Virus record (IMG/VR): IMGVR_UViG_3300036832_000803
Coordinates: 1 to 64,000 of that record
Length of the DNA stretch: 64,000 bases
Reading direction: 5' to 3' (one strand)
Source of the DNA: a virus
The translations under genes and the position numbers were made by a program. Positions 8,127 to 17,608 of this stretch are shown here, piece after piece. The notes beneath the pieces were generated by a model. It was not told the origin of the DNA. It was given only the letters and a program-made list of their open reading frames with translations, and searched no databases. Every line of letters begins with the position of its first letter. Position 1 is the first letter of the stretch.

Positions 8127-9272
8127 ATGCCATGGCAGACGCCGACACTCAGCACCGTTCGCGGCCTCGTGCGCGACAGCATCCACGCCAAGCTGCCCGG
8201 GTCGGACGCGGCCGTGCCCAACAGCGTCTTGCGCGTTCTTTCCGATGCGATGGGCGCGCTCTGTCACCTTACATTGCAATATATTGATTGGTTGGCGCTT
8301 CAACTTCTGCCAGATACGGCAGAGACGGTTTGGTTGGACCGGCACGGCCATATCTGGTTGACCAACGCCGATGGGTCGACCGGGCGCAAGCTCGCGACCC
8401 AGGCCAGCGGCACCGCGAATTTCGTCACTACGAGCGGCACCGTGCTGGTACCAAGCGGCACGATACTCTCCTACAGCACCGGCATGGGTTATCAGACCAG
8501 CGCCGACATCCAGACCGACGCAAGCGGCCTTCCGACACCGGCGCCGATCTTTGCCCTCGACCCCGGCATGATCGGCAATCTCGATCCCGGCACGCAACTC
8601 GCCTTGCAGACGCCGCTTGCCGGCGTTGTCGACTCGATCACGGTCGTCACGCTCGTCGGCGGCACCGACAACGAAACCGATGACGAACTTCGCGCTCGCG
8701 TGCTCCGGCGTATCCAGCAGCCGCCGATGGGCGGCGATGCCACGGACTACGAGGCATGGGCGCTCGCCGTGCCCGGCGTCACCCGCGCGTGGTGCGCGCC
8801 GATGGAAATGGGCATCGGCACCGTGTCGGTGCGTTTCATGATGGACGATGTCCGCGCCGACAATGCCGGGTTTCCGTTGCCGTCGGACATCGACGCGGTC
8901 TCGGCTTATCTCGACACCGTGCGTCCGGTGACCGTGAAGGAATGCTATGTGCTCGCGCCGCTCAAGCAACCGATCGATTTCGATATCGTCAATCTCAATC
9001 CTGACACGACGGCGGTGCGTGCGGCGATCGAGCAATCGATCCTCGACATGCTCTACATCTACGCATCGCCTGGGCAAACGATCTTCGCGGCCTGGAAATT
9101 TGGTGCCGTGCTGAATGCCTCCGGCGTGATCTCCTTCGACATGACGACAACCGAAGACGATGTCATGCCGGACGCCGGCCACATGGCGACCTTGGGCGAT
9201 CTTTACTACAGCACCGCGGCCGTGCCCCCGCCGGTATCGCAGCAAAGCATCGCCCATTCGAGTCATGGCTGA
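8127..9272 (+). CDS. Baseplate J-like wedge protein (Mu gp47-like)
   Basis: 381 aa with the classic Baseplate_J layout: an N-terminal TLSTVRGLVRDSI, an Ile/Leu-rich helix, DGSTGRKLATQASGTANF, then GGTDNETDDELRARVLRRIQQPPMGG and YEAWALAVPGV, the best conserved motif of the family. The C-terminal part includes TVRPVTVKECYVLAP. The protein builds the periphery of the contractile baseplate. It overlaps the next gene by 8 nt. Confidence 0.92.
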   Translation: MPWQTPTLSTVRGLVRDSIHAKLPGSDAAVPNSVLRVLSDAMGALCHLTLQYIDWLALQLLPDTAETVWLDRHGHIWLTNADGSTGRKLATQASGTANFVTTSGTVLVPSGTILSYSTGMGYQTSADIQTDASGLPTPAPIFALDPGMIGNLDPGTQLALQTPLAGVVDSITVVTLVGGTDNETDDELRARVLRRIQQPPMGGDATDYEAWALAVPGVTRAWCAPMEMGIGTVSVRFMMDDVRADNAGFPLPSDIDAVSAYLDTVRPVTVKECYVLAPLKQPIDFDIVNLNPDTTAVRAAIEQSILDMLYIYASPGQTIFAAWKFGAVLNASGVISFDMTTTEDDVMPDAGHMATLGDLYYSTAAVPPPVSQQSIAHSSHG

Positions 9273-9993
9273 ACCTGACGTTCATGCTCGACGCAGCGGC
9301 GCCGATTATGCTCAAGCCTTTCTTGCTCTGTTGCCGCACGGAGCGGCTTGGCCGCGGCATGCATGGTCGACCTTGGTCAAGACGTGCATGGGCTTGGCTG
9401 ATTATTGGGGCTTCGTCGACAGCCGCGCCGCCGACTTGTTGGAGATCGAGTCCGACCCGCGGCTGACGGTCGAATTGCTGCCCGATTGGGAACGCGCCTG
9501 GGGTCTGCCCGATCCTTGCGTGAAAGCACCGCAAGGCATCGTCGCGCGCCGGCAGGCGTTGTTGTTGAAGATGACGATGCTGGGCGGGCAGTCGCGCCAG
9601 TTCTTCATCGATGTCGCGGCGTCGCTCGGCTACACCATCACGATCACCGAATATCTGCCCTACATCTGCGGCATCTCGCGCGTCGGCGACACGCGATGGG
9701 CGAAGGACAATCCCGACGATCCGACGCATTTCATGTGGCAGCTGGGGCCGCCGGAGATTCGCTACTACTGGACCGTCCACGTCAACGCGTTGGCGCTCAC
9801 CTACTTTCGCACCGGCATCAGCGAGTGCGGCGTCGACCGACTGTTGGCGATCGGTGTCCCCGAAGACCTTGAATGCGTGCTCAACCGCTGGAAGCCGGCG
9901 CACACCGTCATCGTCTACGACTTCTCGTCAGTCGCCTCGCTCGATTTCTCCCAGACGTTCAACAGCTGCTATCTCGGTTTGGGGATGATGTAG
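9265..9993 (+). CDS. Baseplate protein, Mu gp48-like (YmfQ/DUF2313)
   Basis: 242 aa. The N-terminus reads YAQAFLALLPHGAAWPR, the conserved opening of the gp48/YmfQ family, followed by LTVELLPDWERAWGLPDPC and RRQALLLKM; the C-terminal part has FRTGISECGVDRLL and LNRWKPAHT. The start is an ATG inside the end of the gp47 gene; a longer in-frame start would overlap much more. In Mu-like modules this protein caps the gp47 ring and the fibre genes follow. Confidence 0.88.
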   Translation: MAEPDVHARRSGADYAQAFLALLPHGAAWPRHAWSTLVKTCMGLADYWGFVDSRAADLLEIESDPRLTVELLPDWERAWGLPDPCVKAPQGIVARRQALLLKMTMLGGQSRQFFIDVAASLGYTITITEYLPYICGISRVGDTRWAKDNPDDPTHFMWQLGPPEIRYYWTVHVNALALTYFRTGISECGVDRLLAIGVPEDLECVLNRWKPAHTVIVYDFSSVASLDFSQTFNSCYLGLGMM

Positions 9994-10674
9994 ATGGACA
10001 ACAAGCAAATCAAAGACGGCGTCGGCGACGTATTCGACCTGCGCATGCGCGATCTTTCGCCGGGCGGCGACGGCTCGCTGCAACGATCGATGATCCTGGC
10101 GACGGGCTATCCGCTCGACTACCAAACCGGCGGCATGTTCCAGCACTGCGCCAAGAGCGGCATCATGGCCGCCGGACTCGCCGCCAACGCGCCGATCTAT
10201 TCGTTCTACTGGCCGGCGACATTGATCGGCTTGGTGCGGCGCGTGCGGTTGAATGCCTGGACGCTCGGCACACCATTTGCTGCTGGGCTCGCGACCTTCG
10301 ACCTTTTCGCCGCCCGCAATTTCACCGCGAATTACGGCGGCGGCAACGCGGCCGATCTCAGCGGCGAACACGCGCAGCTGCGCACCAGCATGGGCTCGTC
10401 GCTGGCGAACATCACGGTCGCCGCCACCGCGGCGCTGACGCCGGGAACGCGCACGCTCGATCCTGATCCGCTCGACTCGCGCACCGTCAACGCGCCGGTC
10501 GCCGGCAACACGACGTTCACCGCTGGCGCCATGACGCTCTTTGAAAAGCTCCAGGACGAGCATCCGCTGATGCACGTCACCAACGAGGGCTTCGTGATCC
10601 GCGCCACCGTGCCGGCGACGGGCGTGTGGGGATTCGCGGTGACGACCGAATGGAACGAAGTGACGATTTTCTAG
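9994..10674 (+). CDS. Putative tail/fibre-associated structural protein
   Basis: 226 aa with no motif I can name. It looks like an all-beta structural protein: many Gly/Thr/Ala residues, GSSLANITVAATAALTP in the middle and a C-terminus rich in strands (GVWGFAVTTEWNEV). It lies between gp48 and the fibre gene with no gap upstream, so it is probably part of the baseplate or fibre attachment. This is inference from position and composition. Confidence 0.6.
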   Translation: MDNKQIKDGVGDVFDLRMRDLSPGGDGSLQRSMILATGYPLDYQTGGMFQHCAKSGIMAAGLAANAPIYSFYWPATLIGLVRRVRLNAWTLGTPFAAGLATFDLFAARNFTANYGGGNAADLSGEHAQLRTSMGSSLANITVAATAALTPGTRTLDPDPLDSRTVNAPVAGNTTFTAGAMTLFEKLQDEHPLMHVTNEGFVIRATVPATGVWGFAVTTEWNEVTIF

Positions 10675-10687
10675 GAGAGGTTCGGCG

Positions 10688-12052
10688 ATGAAATACAATC
10701 AACCGTTCGATCAACCGTCGAATCCGAACGCGCCTTATATCGACGGCAATCCTGCCGCCGGCATCCAAGGCTCGATCGTGCCGGCAGCGGCGGTCGAATA
10801 TCCGCAGCGCGAGATCGTGAACACGATCCAGGCGGCTGGTCTGACCGGCACCAATGCCGATCTCAACCAGCTGCTCGAAGCGCTCAAGATCGTGGACGTG
10901 TTCAATCACTTTAAACTTGGCACGAACAGCGGCAACGCCTCGCAATGGAGTTGCACGATCCCAACGCTGCCGATCATGCCGCCGCCGCGCGGCTGCACGA
11001 TCTGGTTCGAACCGATGCTTGCCTCGGTCAATGGCGGCACCGTTTTTTCCGTCAACGGCAGCGCGTTCGCTCCGGTCAAGATGACCGACGGTTCGGACAT
11101 CGCCATCGGCGACGTGGCCGGACCGGGTTGGTTGTTGTTGTTCTTCGACGGCACCAATTGGGTCATTCTCGCCGGCTCCACGCGCGTCCCCAGCAGCAGC
11201 ACCGGCGGCGGCGGGACACCACCCCCCGGCGGCGGCACGATTCCCGCGCTGCAAAAAAATGCAGATTGGTACGTCAACGGCACGACCGGAGACGACACTT
11301 ACGATGGCACTTCGGCCACCTTTATCAGTGCCAAAGTCGGGCCGTTCAAGACGCTCCAGCGCGCCGCGAACGAAGTCCCCAAGTACAACATGAACGGCTA
11401 CAATCAAAACATCCACGTCGCCGACGGCAATTATGGACCCGTCATATTTGGCAGCCTGAACGGCGCCGGCGAGTGCTATGTGATCGGCAACGCCAACGCG
11501 CCGCAGAACTGCACGATCACGGGGAATACGAGCGTGGTGCCATATTGCGCCATTGCCCAATACGCCGAAGGCAGCAGCTATGATTATACAGGCTTTCGGC
11601 TGTCGACACCTGCTTCCGGGGGCTACGACGGCTTCGCAGGCAACGGCGGATATGCGACGCTGCACACCATGCGGTTCGGCCCTTGCGGCCGCTATCATAT
11701 TTCCTGCAATCAAGACGGCGCTACCGTCGACCTCGAAACCGGTACGATCTTTATCGAGCCGGGTGCCAATGCCGTAGCGCATATATCCGCCGAGCAACTT
11801 GGCTTCGTCACGCACTCGCCGAATTTGCCGACGCTCAACATTCTTGGAACGGTGACATTCACCAACGGCTTCATCCAAGCAGATCATTTGGGCTACGCGC
11901 AGATGCAGTACACGAGCATCACCAATCCACAATACGTCACCGGACCAAAGTTCGCAGTATGGATGAACGGCGTCGTCTCGTCCCTTCATGGCGTGAATTA
12001 CTATCCGGGGAGCGCTGCCGGCACGCAAAACACCGGCGGCCAAGTCGATTGA
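10688..12052 (+). CDS. Tail fibre protein with predicted beta-helical C-terminus
   Basis: 454 aa. Residues 1-70 contain NPAAGIQGSIVPAAAVEYPQ, an N-terminal attachment pattern seen in phage fibre proteins, followed by GLTGTNADLNQLLEAL. Residues about 170-190 form a Gly/Pro/Ser hinge. From about residue 195 there are repeated short strands with Asn and Gly at turns, as in pectate-lyase-like beta-helices (DWYVNGTTGDDTYDG at its start). It probably binds a surface polysaccharide; no catalytic residues could be assigned. GGAG precedes the ATG. Confidence 0.75.
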   Translation: MKYNQPFDQPSNPNAPYIDGNPAAGIQGSIVPAAAVEYPQREIVNTIQAAGLTGTNADLNQLLEALKIVDVFNHFKLGTNSGNASQWSCTIPTLPIMPPPRGCTIWFEPMLASVNGGTVFSVNGSAFAPVKMTDGSDIAIGDVAGPGWLLLFFDGTNWVILAGSTRVPSSSTGGGGTPPPGGGTIPALQKNADWYVNGTTGDDTYDGTSATFISAKVGPFKTLQRAANEVPKYNMNGYNQNIHVADGNYGPVIFGSLNGAGECYVIGNANAPQNCTITGNTSVVPYCAIAQYAEGSSYDYTGFRLSTPASGGYDGFAGNGGYATLHTMRFGPCGRYHISCNQDGATVDLETGTIFIEPGANAVAHISAEQLGFVTHSPNLPTLNILGTVTFTNGFIQADHLGYAQMQYTSITNPQYVTGPKFAVWMNGVVSSLHGVNYYPGSAAGTQNTGGQVD

Positions 12053-12064
12053 GGATCAACAACA

Positions 12065-12442
12065 ATGGCTGGCCCAGCTTATTACACCGGCACGATGAAC
12101 ATCGCGATGAACGATGATTGGATCGTGCCGTTCCTCTATGCCTCACTCAACTCGGACGGCGTCACCACGACGCCGATCGATCTCACCGGATCGACGCTCA
12201 AGATGGAAATCAGAACCAGCGAAAGCGATCACAATGTCGCGGTTTCTGTCTTCTCCCCCGACAATGGAATTCTAATCACCGATGCGCCCGGTGGCGCATT
12301 CACCGTCACCTTGGATCGCAATCGCTTGAGCCAACTACAACCGGGAAGCTACGTCAGCGACATCGTGCGGCTGATGCCGAACGGCTGGCAGGAAAGACTC
12401 TGGGAAGGCACCGCCACGGTCGTCGAGGGCACGACACGATGA
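12065..12442 (+). CDS. Small beta-sandwich baseplate/fibre protein (BppU-N-like)
   Basis: 125 aa. The pattern of a short N-terminal segment, [14 protein letters not shown], a central [20 protein letters not shown], then [11 protein letters not shown] and [10 protein letters not shown] resembles the Ig-like N-terminal domain of upper baseplate proteins. It sits just before three collagen-like adhesins and its stop overlaps the first of them by 4 nt, so it may anchor them. The relation to BppU is a fold-level guess from motif spacing. Confidence 0.65.
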   Translation: MAGPAYYTGTMNIAMNDDWIVPFLYASLNSDGVTTTPIDLTGSTLKMEIRTSESDHNVAVSVFSPDNGILITDAPGGAFTVTLDRNRLSQLQPGSYVSDIVRLMPNGWQERLWEGTATVVEGTTR

Positions 12443-13371
12443 GCGTGCAACTTCTCACGGTCGCGCCGCCGGGGCCGGCTGGCCCGGTGGGACCGATGGG
12501 ACCGCAGGGCATTCAAGGCCCGCCCGGCCCGCAGGGTCCAGGCGGCTCGGGCCAGCAAGGCGAACCCGGCCCTCCCGGTCCGCAAGGTCCAGGCGGCACC
12601 GGGCCGGCGGGACCGCCGGGACCGCCTGGACCGACTGGCCCGCAAGGCCCGCCCGGCGGGGTGCCCGAAGCGCCAAACGATGGTTCGATCTATGCGCGCA
12701 AGAGCGCGGCATGGACCGCGCTGATCCCACCCAAGGTTACGGTCATCACGACCAGCGGCCCGTTCGTCGCGTCCACCAACCCGAGCCCCTTATATTCTGT
12801 TGTTGAATGCTGGGGCGGCGGCGGCGCTGGCGGCGGCACAGCAGCGGCGGCAACTAGCGTCAATCAAGGCGGCGCGGGCGGCGGTGCTGGCGGTTATTCG
12901 AGGAAACTTGTTTCCGCCGAAGCAATGGGCGCATCGCAGGCCATCACTATCGGCGCCGGTGGAGTGGGCGTGGTCGCCGGCGTAGGTGGAGCGGGTGGCG
13001 ATACGTCTGTCGGTACTCTTTGCGTCGCTAAAGGCGGCGGCGGTGGCCAGGGATGCAACGGCTTTTGGACTCAAGGCGGGGTCGGAGGTGCTGCGGCAGG
13101 TGCTGTTGGTGACATCATTGGAACGGGTATGCATGGCTTTCCCGGTCAGGTGAGCGGCACCCTAACAGGCAACAACAACTGTGGATCAGGCGCCGGTGGT
13201 TCAAGCTCCATAGGCGGTGGCGGCCTCGCTTTTACAGGCAACATGGGGGCCAATCCTGGGGCTGGACACGCATCAGGCGGCGGCGGTGCTACTTCCTACA
13301 ACGGATATGCTGCTTCAGCAGGCGGTGCCGGGACGGCTGGTCTTGCCGTGATTACGGAGCACTTCCACTAA
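12439..13371 (+). CDS. Collagen-like tail adhesin 1 with Gly-rich C-terminal domain
   Basis: 310 aa. Residues about 10-75 are Gly-X-Y triplets rich in Pro and Gln, which should form a trimeric collagen-type helix. A short linker ([17 protein letters not shown]) follows, then a Gly-rich domain from about residue 95 with [14 protein letters not shown], repeated GGAGG runs and an ending AVITEHF. This C-terminal domain is typical of receptor-binding tips of phage fibres. The start is the ATG overlapping the previous stop. First of three tandem paralogues. Confidence 0.85.
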   Translation: MSVQLLTVAPPGPAGPVGPMGPQGIQGPPGPQGPGGSGQQGEPGPPGPQGPGGTGPAGPPGPPGPTGPQGPPGGVPEAPNDGSIYARKSAAWTALIPPKVTVITTSGPFVASTNPSPLYSVVECWGGGGAGGGTAAAATSVNQGGAGGGAGGYSRKLVSAEAMGASQAITIGAGGVGVVAGVGGAGGDTSVGTLCVAKGGGGGQGCNGFWTQGGVGGAAAGAVGDIIGTGMHGFPGQVSGTLTGNNNCGSGAGGSSSIGGGGLAFTGNMGANPGAGHASGGGGATSYNGYAASAGGAGTAGLAVITEHFH

Positions 13372-14597
13372 TGGCCGGCGAACGATTCAATCTCGCCGAC
13401 GGCACGCCGCGCATCTTGCTCGTTCAGAGCGCAACGGCGGAAGATAAAACACTTGCGGTCGCCCCGATCGGGCCGGCGGGACCGGTAGGACCGGAGGGGC
13501 CGGAAGGCCCGCAGGGAGCGCAGGGAGCGCAAGGCAACACAGGGCCGCCGGGGCCAGTAGGATCGCAAGGTCCGATCGGGCAGACCGGACCGCAAGGACC
13601 AATCGGCGATACGGGTGCGACCGGCGCGCAAGGGCCGACCGGCAATACGGGCGCGACCGGTCCGCAGGGACCGATCGGAAATACGGGGCCGGCCGGGCCG
13701 ACCGGTGCGACGGGCGCGCAAGGTCCACAAGGGCCGCCCGGCCCGGTGCCCGAAGCGCCGACCGACGGCAACCGCTATGCGCGTCAAAACTCTGCCTGGA
13801 TCGGGCTCAATGGCGTGGTCGCGCCGCTCGCCTCGCCGATCTTCACCGGCGATCCGCAAGCGCCGACGCCTCCAGCCGCCGACAACGACACCTCGATCGC
13901 AACGACCGCCTTCGTCAAGACGGCGGTCGCCTCGGTCGCGACTCCGACTCCGACCGCACCAAAAGTAACGGTTTTCACGAGCAGTGGAACTTACACTCCT
14001 TCCACTGGACCGAGTCCAGTGTACGCCGTCTTAGAGTGCTGGGGTGGTGGTGCCGGTGGAGGGGGTTGTCCTGCGTCGGGGGCAAATAACGGCGGTGCCG
14101 CTGGGGGTGGCGGCGCAGGCGGTTACTCTAAAAGAACCGTGACATTGGCACAGATAGGTGGTGGTCAAACCGTGACCGTCGGAGCCGCTGGCGCAGCTGG
14201 CCCAGCTGGAGCGAATGCCGGTGGGAATGGTGGGAATACTTCTGTGGGTTCGTTGTGTGTCGCGAATGGAGGTAGTGGGGGCGGTGCTGGAGTTATGGGA
14301 CTTGGATTTGGTGTCGGTGGGCTTGGTGGACTTGCTGGAACTGGTGACATTGCTGGAACTGGTGCGCCAGGAGGTTGGGGCGCTGGATCAGCGAACACTG
14401 CTGTGATCCAGGTCATAGGTGGCAATGGCGCGTCTACATCAATCGGTGCTGGTGGTCGCGCATCCGGTTATCCAGGACAAAACGCGAGTGGGTACGGAGG
14501 AGGTGGCTCTGGTGCGGCGTCTCAGTATTCCGGTGCCGCATACCCCGGCGGCATTGGGTCTGCCGGTATTGCTGTCATCACGGAGTACTTCTCCTAA
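13371..14597 (+). CDS. Collagen-like tail adhesin 2 with Gly-rich C-terminal domain
   Basis: 408 aa, overlapping the previous stop by one base. A 20-residue head ([17 protein letters not shown]) precedes about 90 residues of Gly-X-Y repeats. Then comes a short domain with [14 protein letters not shown] and [14 protein letters not shown], as seen in fibre repeats that trimerise. The Gly-rich tip ([13 protein letters not shown] through AVITEYF) resembles that of the first adhesin. The 3' half (from about 14030) looks lower in GC and uses more T at third positions than its neighbours, suggesting a separately acquired tip. Confidence 0.85.
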   Translation: MAGERFNLADGTPRILLVQSATAEDKTLAVAPIGPAGPVGPEGPEGPQGAQGAQGNTGPPGPVGSQGPIGQTGPQGPIGDTGATGAQGPTGNTGATGPQGPIGNTGPAGPTGATGAQGPQGPPGPVPEAPTDGNRYARQNSAWIGLNGVVAPLASPIFTGDPQAPTPPAADNDTSIATTAFVKTAVASVATPTPTAPKVTVFTSSGTYTPSTGPSPVYAVLECWGGGAGGGGCPASGANNGGAAGGGGAGGYSKRTVTLAQIGGGQTVTVGAAGAAGPAGANAGGNGGNTSVGSLCVANGGSGGGAGVMGLGFGVGGLGGLAGTGDIAGTGAPGGWGAGSANTAVIQVIGGNGASTSIGAGGRASGYPGQNASGYGGGGSGAASQYSGAAYPGGIGSAGIAVITEYFS

Positions 14598-15803
14598 ATG
14601 AACGACGGCGATCAATTAAATCTCGCCAGCGGCATCCCGCGCATCACGCTGATCAAGAGCGTCGCGGACGTTCAAACACTGACGGTTGCTCCGATCGGGC
14701 CGGCGGGACCGGTGGGCGCGCAAGGGCCGCAAGGCGTCCCGGGGCCGCCGGGACCAATGGGGAACCCCGGCATCGGAATGCCGGGCGTGGCGGGACCGCC
14801 GGGACCGCCAGGAGCGACGGGCGCGCAGGGACAGACCGGTGCGACCGGTGCGACAGGTCCGCAAGGCACGACGGGCTCGACCGGGCCGGCAGGGCCGCAA
14901 GGACCGCAGGGTCCGCAAGGGCCGATCGGCAATACGGGCGCCACCGGCGCGCAAGGGCCGCAAGGCAATACCGGGCCGCAAGGGCCGATCGGCAATACGG
15001 GGCCAGCGGGACCGCAAGGGCCGCAGGGGCCGCAGGGACCGGCCGGCGCCTACACTCCGAGCGCCGGGCGGCTGGTCTGCTCCAGCGCCACCCTGATCCA
15101 ATTTCTGCCGTTCAATGGCGAGTACATCAAGATCAATGGCGCGATCTACAACATTCCGCCGAGCGGGATAAATGCCGCGAACACGGGCGTCTACATCAAC
15201 GGCGTCGTCGGGAACCTAGCGGCGTCCACCACCTATTACGTCTATGTGTTCAATAACGCCGGGGTACTCACGATTGATTTCTCGACGACGGCGAGAACGT
15301 CGAGCGGTACTGCCGGGAACGTCGGTGTTCAGATCAAGAACGGTGACGACACACGCTCTCTCATCGGAATGATCCGCACGAATGCCTCCGCGCAATTCGT
15401 GGATAGTTCTCAGCTTAGGTATACGTTGTCGTGGTACAATCAGCAGGACAAGGCCCTACAAATTGGTCTGTCAAACAATTCGACTACGGCTACTGGTCCT
15501 GTTCAAATTGGTACGGCCCAGGGCGAGGCGTTGAATTGGGCCAATCAGCCAGTCAACACGCTGCTGTTCGGGCAGGTTCAGATGACGGGGTCATATGCTG
15601 CTTTCGGTGTCTGGTTGGACGGCGTTCAGTCTGGGGCGATTCAATTCGCTTACAATGGAACTTTCGCGGTTCCAGCGGCCGGTGGTGGATGGTTGTTTCC
15701 TGCGGAAGGGAATCACGTTTATGCCGGGTACTACGGAGCATCAAGCGGGAGCGGTACGGTCACTTTCAACAATGCCACGCTTATGGCGCTGACCAAGGGA
15801 TGA
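14598..15803 (+). CDS. Collagen-like tail adhesin 3 with a different beta-rich tip
   Basis: 401 aa. The head ([19 protein letters not shown]) is clearly paralogous to that of adhesin 2. About 110 residues of Gly-X-Y repeats follow. The C-terminal 245 residues are unlike the other two: they have Asn/Thr/Ser-rich strands ([30 protein letters not shown]) and no CWGGG motif. The gene starts immediately after the previous stop, and a terminator follows about 140 nt downstream, so this ends the tail operon. The swapped tip suggests a change of receptor range. Confidence 0.83.
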   Translation: MNDGDQLNLASGIPRITLIKSVADVQTLTVAPIGPAGPVGAQGPQGVPGPPGPMGNPGIGMPGVAGPPGPPGATGAQGQTGATGATGPQGTTGSTGPAGPQGPQGPQGPIGNTGATGAQGPQGNTGPQGPIGNTGPAGPQGPQGPQGPAGAYTPSAGRLVCSSATLIQFLPFNGEYIKINGAIYNIPPSGINAANTGVYINGVVGNLAASTTYYVYVFNNAGVLTIDFSTTARTSSGTAGNVGVQIKNGDDTRSLIGMIRTNASAQFVDSSQLRYTLSWYNQQDKALQIGLSNNSTTATGPVQIGTAQGEALNWANQPVNTLLFGQVQMTGSYAAFGVWLDGVQSGAIQFAYNGTFAVPAAGGGWLFPAEGNHVYAGYYGASSGSGTVTFNNATLMALTKG

Positions 15804-15945
15804 TGGCGATGTCCTGCCGATCTCTGCTCCCTTTGGCGGCGCTCGAAGCCCGCAAACCCTAAATTTGATTTCGGCGCCTCGGCGCCGTCCGGCGTTCGCC
15901 AAAGCTGTTTCCCTTTGGCGGACAACGCTGACGACCCCTAACCTC

Positions 15946-15973
15946 GCCCCGGCTTCGGCCGGGGCTTTTTTTT
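15946..15973 (+). terminator. Rho-independent terminator at the end of the tail operon
   Basis: An 8-bp GC-rich stem GCCCCGGC with a TTCG tetraloop is followed by eight T. The hairpin is perfect. It is nearly identical to the terminator at 16302-16331. Confidence 0.9.
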
Positions 15974-16033
15974 GTGTCCCAAATCGCTAGGTTAGACGGA
16001 TTAAACCTCCAAGTGAGCAAAAGGAACCGCCCG

Positions 16034-16297
16034 ATGGTCACACGTGACGAGCAAGAACCGGAGCACGCCTATCCGAGCGGCGATAATGATCCGCGCGTGC
16101 GTGGCGCCCCGCCGGCCCTGGTCGCAGCGTTCTCGGTGATGAACCACATCAAGCCCGGCGCGATCAGCGACGCGGTGCGCTTTTATATGGCGGCCGTGAT
16201 TGTTGGGCTGATCGAGCGGGCCTATGAGCAAGGCCGCGCCGGCAAGCCGCTGCAATTGAATATTCGAGACTTGAGACCAGAGATAGGCAGCGAGTGA
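16034..16297 (+). CDS. Small helical protein, paralogue of the C-terminal domain of the 60.4-kb gene
   Basis: 87 aa from the ATG preceded by AAAGGA; a GTG start at 15974 would begin inside the terminator and is unlikely. The segment from EPEHAYPS through KPGAISD to IERAYEQGRAGKPLQ matches the last 75 residues of the protein encoded at 60360-60992 closely, residue for residue in most places. Function unknown in both. It forms its own unit between two terminators. Confidence 0.78.
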   Translation: MVTRDEQEPEHAYPSGDNDPRVRGAPPALVAAFSVMNHIKPGAISDAVRFYMAAVIVGLIERAYEQGRAGKPLQLNIRDLRPEIGSE

Positions 16298-16301
16298 GCC
16301 G

Positions 16302-16331
16302 CGCCCCGGCTTCGGCCGGGGCGTTTTTTTT
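16302..16331 (+). terminator. Rho-independent terminator after the 16.0-kb gene
   Basis: A 9-bp stem CGCCCCGGC, TTCG loop and eight T. It shares its core with the 15946 terminator and lies 5 nt past the stop codon. It also separates the + strand module from the converging minus-strand operon. Confidence 0.9.
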
Positions 16332-16360
16332 GTGCCCGCGGCCGAAGTCGGGTGCCCAGG

Positions 16361-16762
16361 TCAAAGCGTCTTCAGGAACCGCTCGGCCTCACGGCCGGCG
16401 AGCGGCATGCGCTTGGTTTCGCCCGACTTGGTCGCCAAGAGCTTCGCGATCCGGCCGCGCGCCTTGCGTTTCTTTTTGTCGACGACCTCGGCCTTGATCT
16501 CGGCAGCGGCCAGCTTGTCGCGTTTCAGGAAGGCCGGAATGCCGCCGTCAGGCGCCGATGCTGGCGTCGCCGCCGGTGCAAGCGCTTCCTTGGTGATCTT
16601 GTGTTTGCGCTTGACCAGTCGGACTTCCTCGCGCGCCAACCGCTTCAGTGCGGCCTCTTGCGTGATCAGCATCTTGATCGCCTTGTCACGGTTGGCGGTC
16701 GCCGTCGTGATCCTTCTGGAGACCTCGACGAGTTTCGTGGTCGCACGTTCTAGTGCAGTCAT
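16361..16762 (-). CDS. Lys/Arg-rich hypothetical protein
   Basis: 133 aa, highly basic and helical. Residues 1-50 form a likely coiled coil (RRITTATANRDKAIKML, REEVRLVKRKHKI), followed by an Ala/Pro linker and a basic C-terminus (KKRKARGRIAKLL). The charge suggests nucleic-acid binding, which is not proven. AAAAGGAGT lies upstream of the ATG, and a TATAAT box lies 53 bases upstream, so it may be a separate unit at the 3' end of the minus-strand block. Confidence 0.6.
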   Translation of the reverse strand: MTALERATTKLVEVSRRITTATANRDKAIKMLITQEAALKRLAREEVRLVKRKHKITKEALAPAATPASAPDGGIPAFLKRDKLAAAEIKAEVVDKKKRKARGRIAKLLATKSGETKRMPLAGREAERFLKTL

Positions 16763-16814
16763 GATGACTCCTTTTCAAACAGCCCGTCGCGATGGCTTCC
16801 CATCCGACGAAGCT

Positions 16815-16820
16815 ATTATA
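16815..16820 (-). promoter_or_regulatory. Putative -10 box for the 16.76-kb minus-strand gene
   Basis: On the minus strand the bases read TATAAT, 53 nt before the ATG at 16762, inside the only non-coding gap (about 150 nt) in this part of the block. I see no strong -35 at 17 nt. Confidence 0.35.
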
Positions 16821-16910
16821 GCAAACCGACTTTTCGAGATTGCTGGAAACGGCCTGTTTCAAGGCACTTGGGAGTGTTTTCTATAATCCGCTCAACGTAA
16901 CAAATCGTGA

Positions 16911-17204
16911 TTAGGTGCCGTTTTTGTTTGTTTGTTGGTCGCGCGATTTACGCATCTCATTGAGGATGAATTCGGCGATCCCGGCCTCGCTTCGCCAGCG
17001 GATTGTGGCCCACGTCATTTCGATCGTAAGGACTTTGTCATCCATCACGACGGCGAACCGGATGCTGTCCAGGCCGCGGGCTTTCTGGATTTTTGCGCCC
17101 GGATCGCTGGCGATGATCTCGCCGCGCTCGGCGGCCTTGAGCGATGCCGCCATCCGGTCGGCTTGCGCTTTCAGAACGCGAAGTGGGGAATGCGCGGTTG
17201 TCAT
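16911..17204 (-). CDS. Hypothetical protein, last gene of the long overlapping minus-strand operon
   Basis: 97 aa. The N-terminal third is a charged helix (RVLKAQADRMAASLKAAERG), followed by strands (IRFAVVMDDKVLTIEM). The ATG overlaps the upstream stop by 4 nt, which supports it as a real gene. No family recognised. Confidence 0.6.
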   Translation of the reverse strand: MTTAHSPLRVLKAQADRMAASLKAAERGEIIASDPGAKIQKARGLDSIRFAVVMDDKVLTIEMTWATIRWRSEAGIAEFILNEMRKSRDQQTNKNGT

Positions 17205-17608
17205 CTCAAGTCCGGCAGCAGCGGTTGAACCTCGCCGGTCTCATACGCGATGGCGACCCGCTCGTGCGTCCACTCGTAGATCGTGCGTCCATCCGGCATG
17301 ACGATGTTGGCATAGAACGCTTCCTCCAAGGTCTCGATGCCTGTATCGACGGATTCGAGCTTGGCCTTGATGACCAGCAGCAAGGCGCGCCACCGCTGCC
17401 GCGCCTCCTGCTTTTCCTTCTCGCTGGTGCCGGTCGGCAGCGGGACCGTGATCTTGATGTGGCGCCCTTGCGCCTCGAAGGCAATGATCGCGCGCCCAGC
17501 TTTGGTCATGTAGGCGAACGCGGTCGCGCCGTAGCGCGACAACGTGCGCTCGATCTCGGTGCGGGTCTGATCGACTCCTACGCTGGTCCGGGCGGCAAAT
17601 CTGGCCAT
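17201..17608 (-). CDS. Conserved phage protein of unknown function
   Basis: 135 aa from an ATG preceded by AGGAG. The start ARFAARTSVGVDQTRTEIER followed by RYGATAFAY, IAFEAQGRHIKITVPLP and an Arg/Lys-rich EKEKQEARQRWRALLLVIKA is a pattern I associate with small proteins common in alpha- and betaproteobacterial phages. The order is a helical N-terminus, a beta-hairpin core and a long C-terminal helix. Role unknown. It overlaps the upstream gene by 31 nt. Confidence 0.72.
   Translation of the reverse strand: MARFAARTSVGVDQTRTEIERTLSRYGATAFAYMTKAGRAIIAFEAQGRHIKITVPLPTGTSEKEKQEARQRWRALLLVIKAKLESVDTGIETLEEAFYANIVMPDGRTIYEWTHERVAIAYETGEVQPLLPDLR

Noticed and set aside
8055-9266. 403-aa minus-strand frame
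   Set aside because: Antisense of the gp47-like gene in GC-rich DNA; rich in Arg/His and without motif.
10577-12043. 488-aa minus-strand frame
   Set aside because: Antisense of the tail fibre gene, whose start, order and fibre-like N-terminus are convincing.
12349-15101. Arg/Ser- or Pro-rich minus-strand frames under the collagen-like genes
   Set aside because: Mirror of Gly-X-Y repeats; not protein-like.
1-16000. Transposable (Mu-type) phage
   Set aside because: Tail genes are Mu-like, but integration genes are a tyrosine recombinase with attP; no MuA/MuB-like transposase seen.
15985-16010. AGGTT...AACCT inverted repeat considered as a further operator
   Set aside because: Half-site spacing is much wider than the 2 nt of the operator set.
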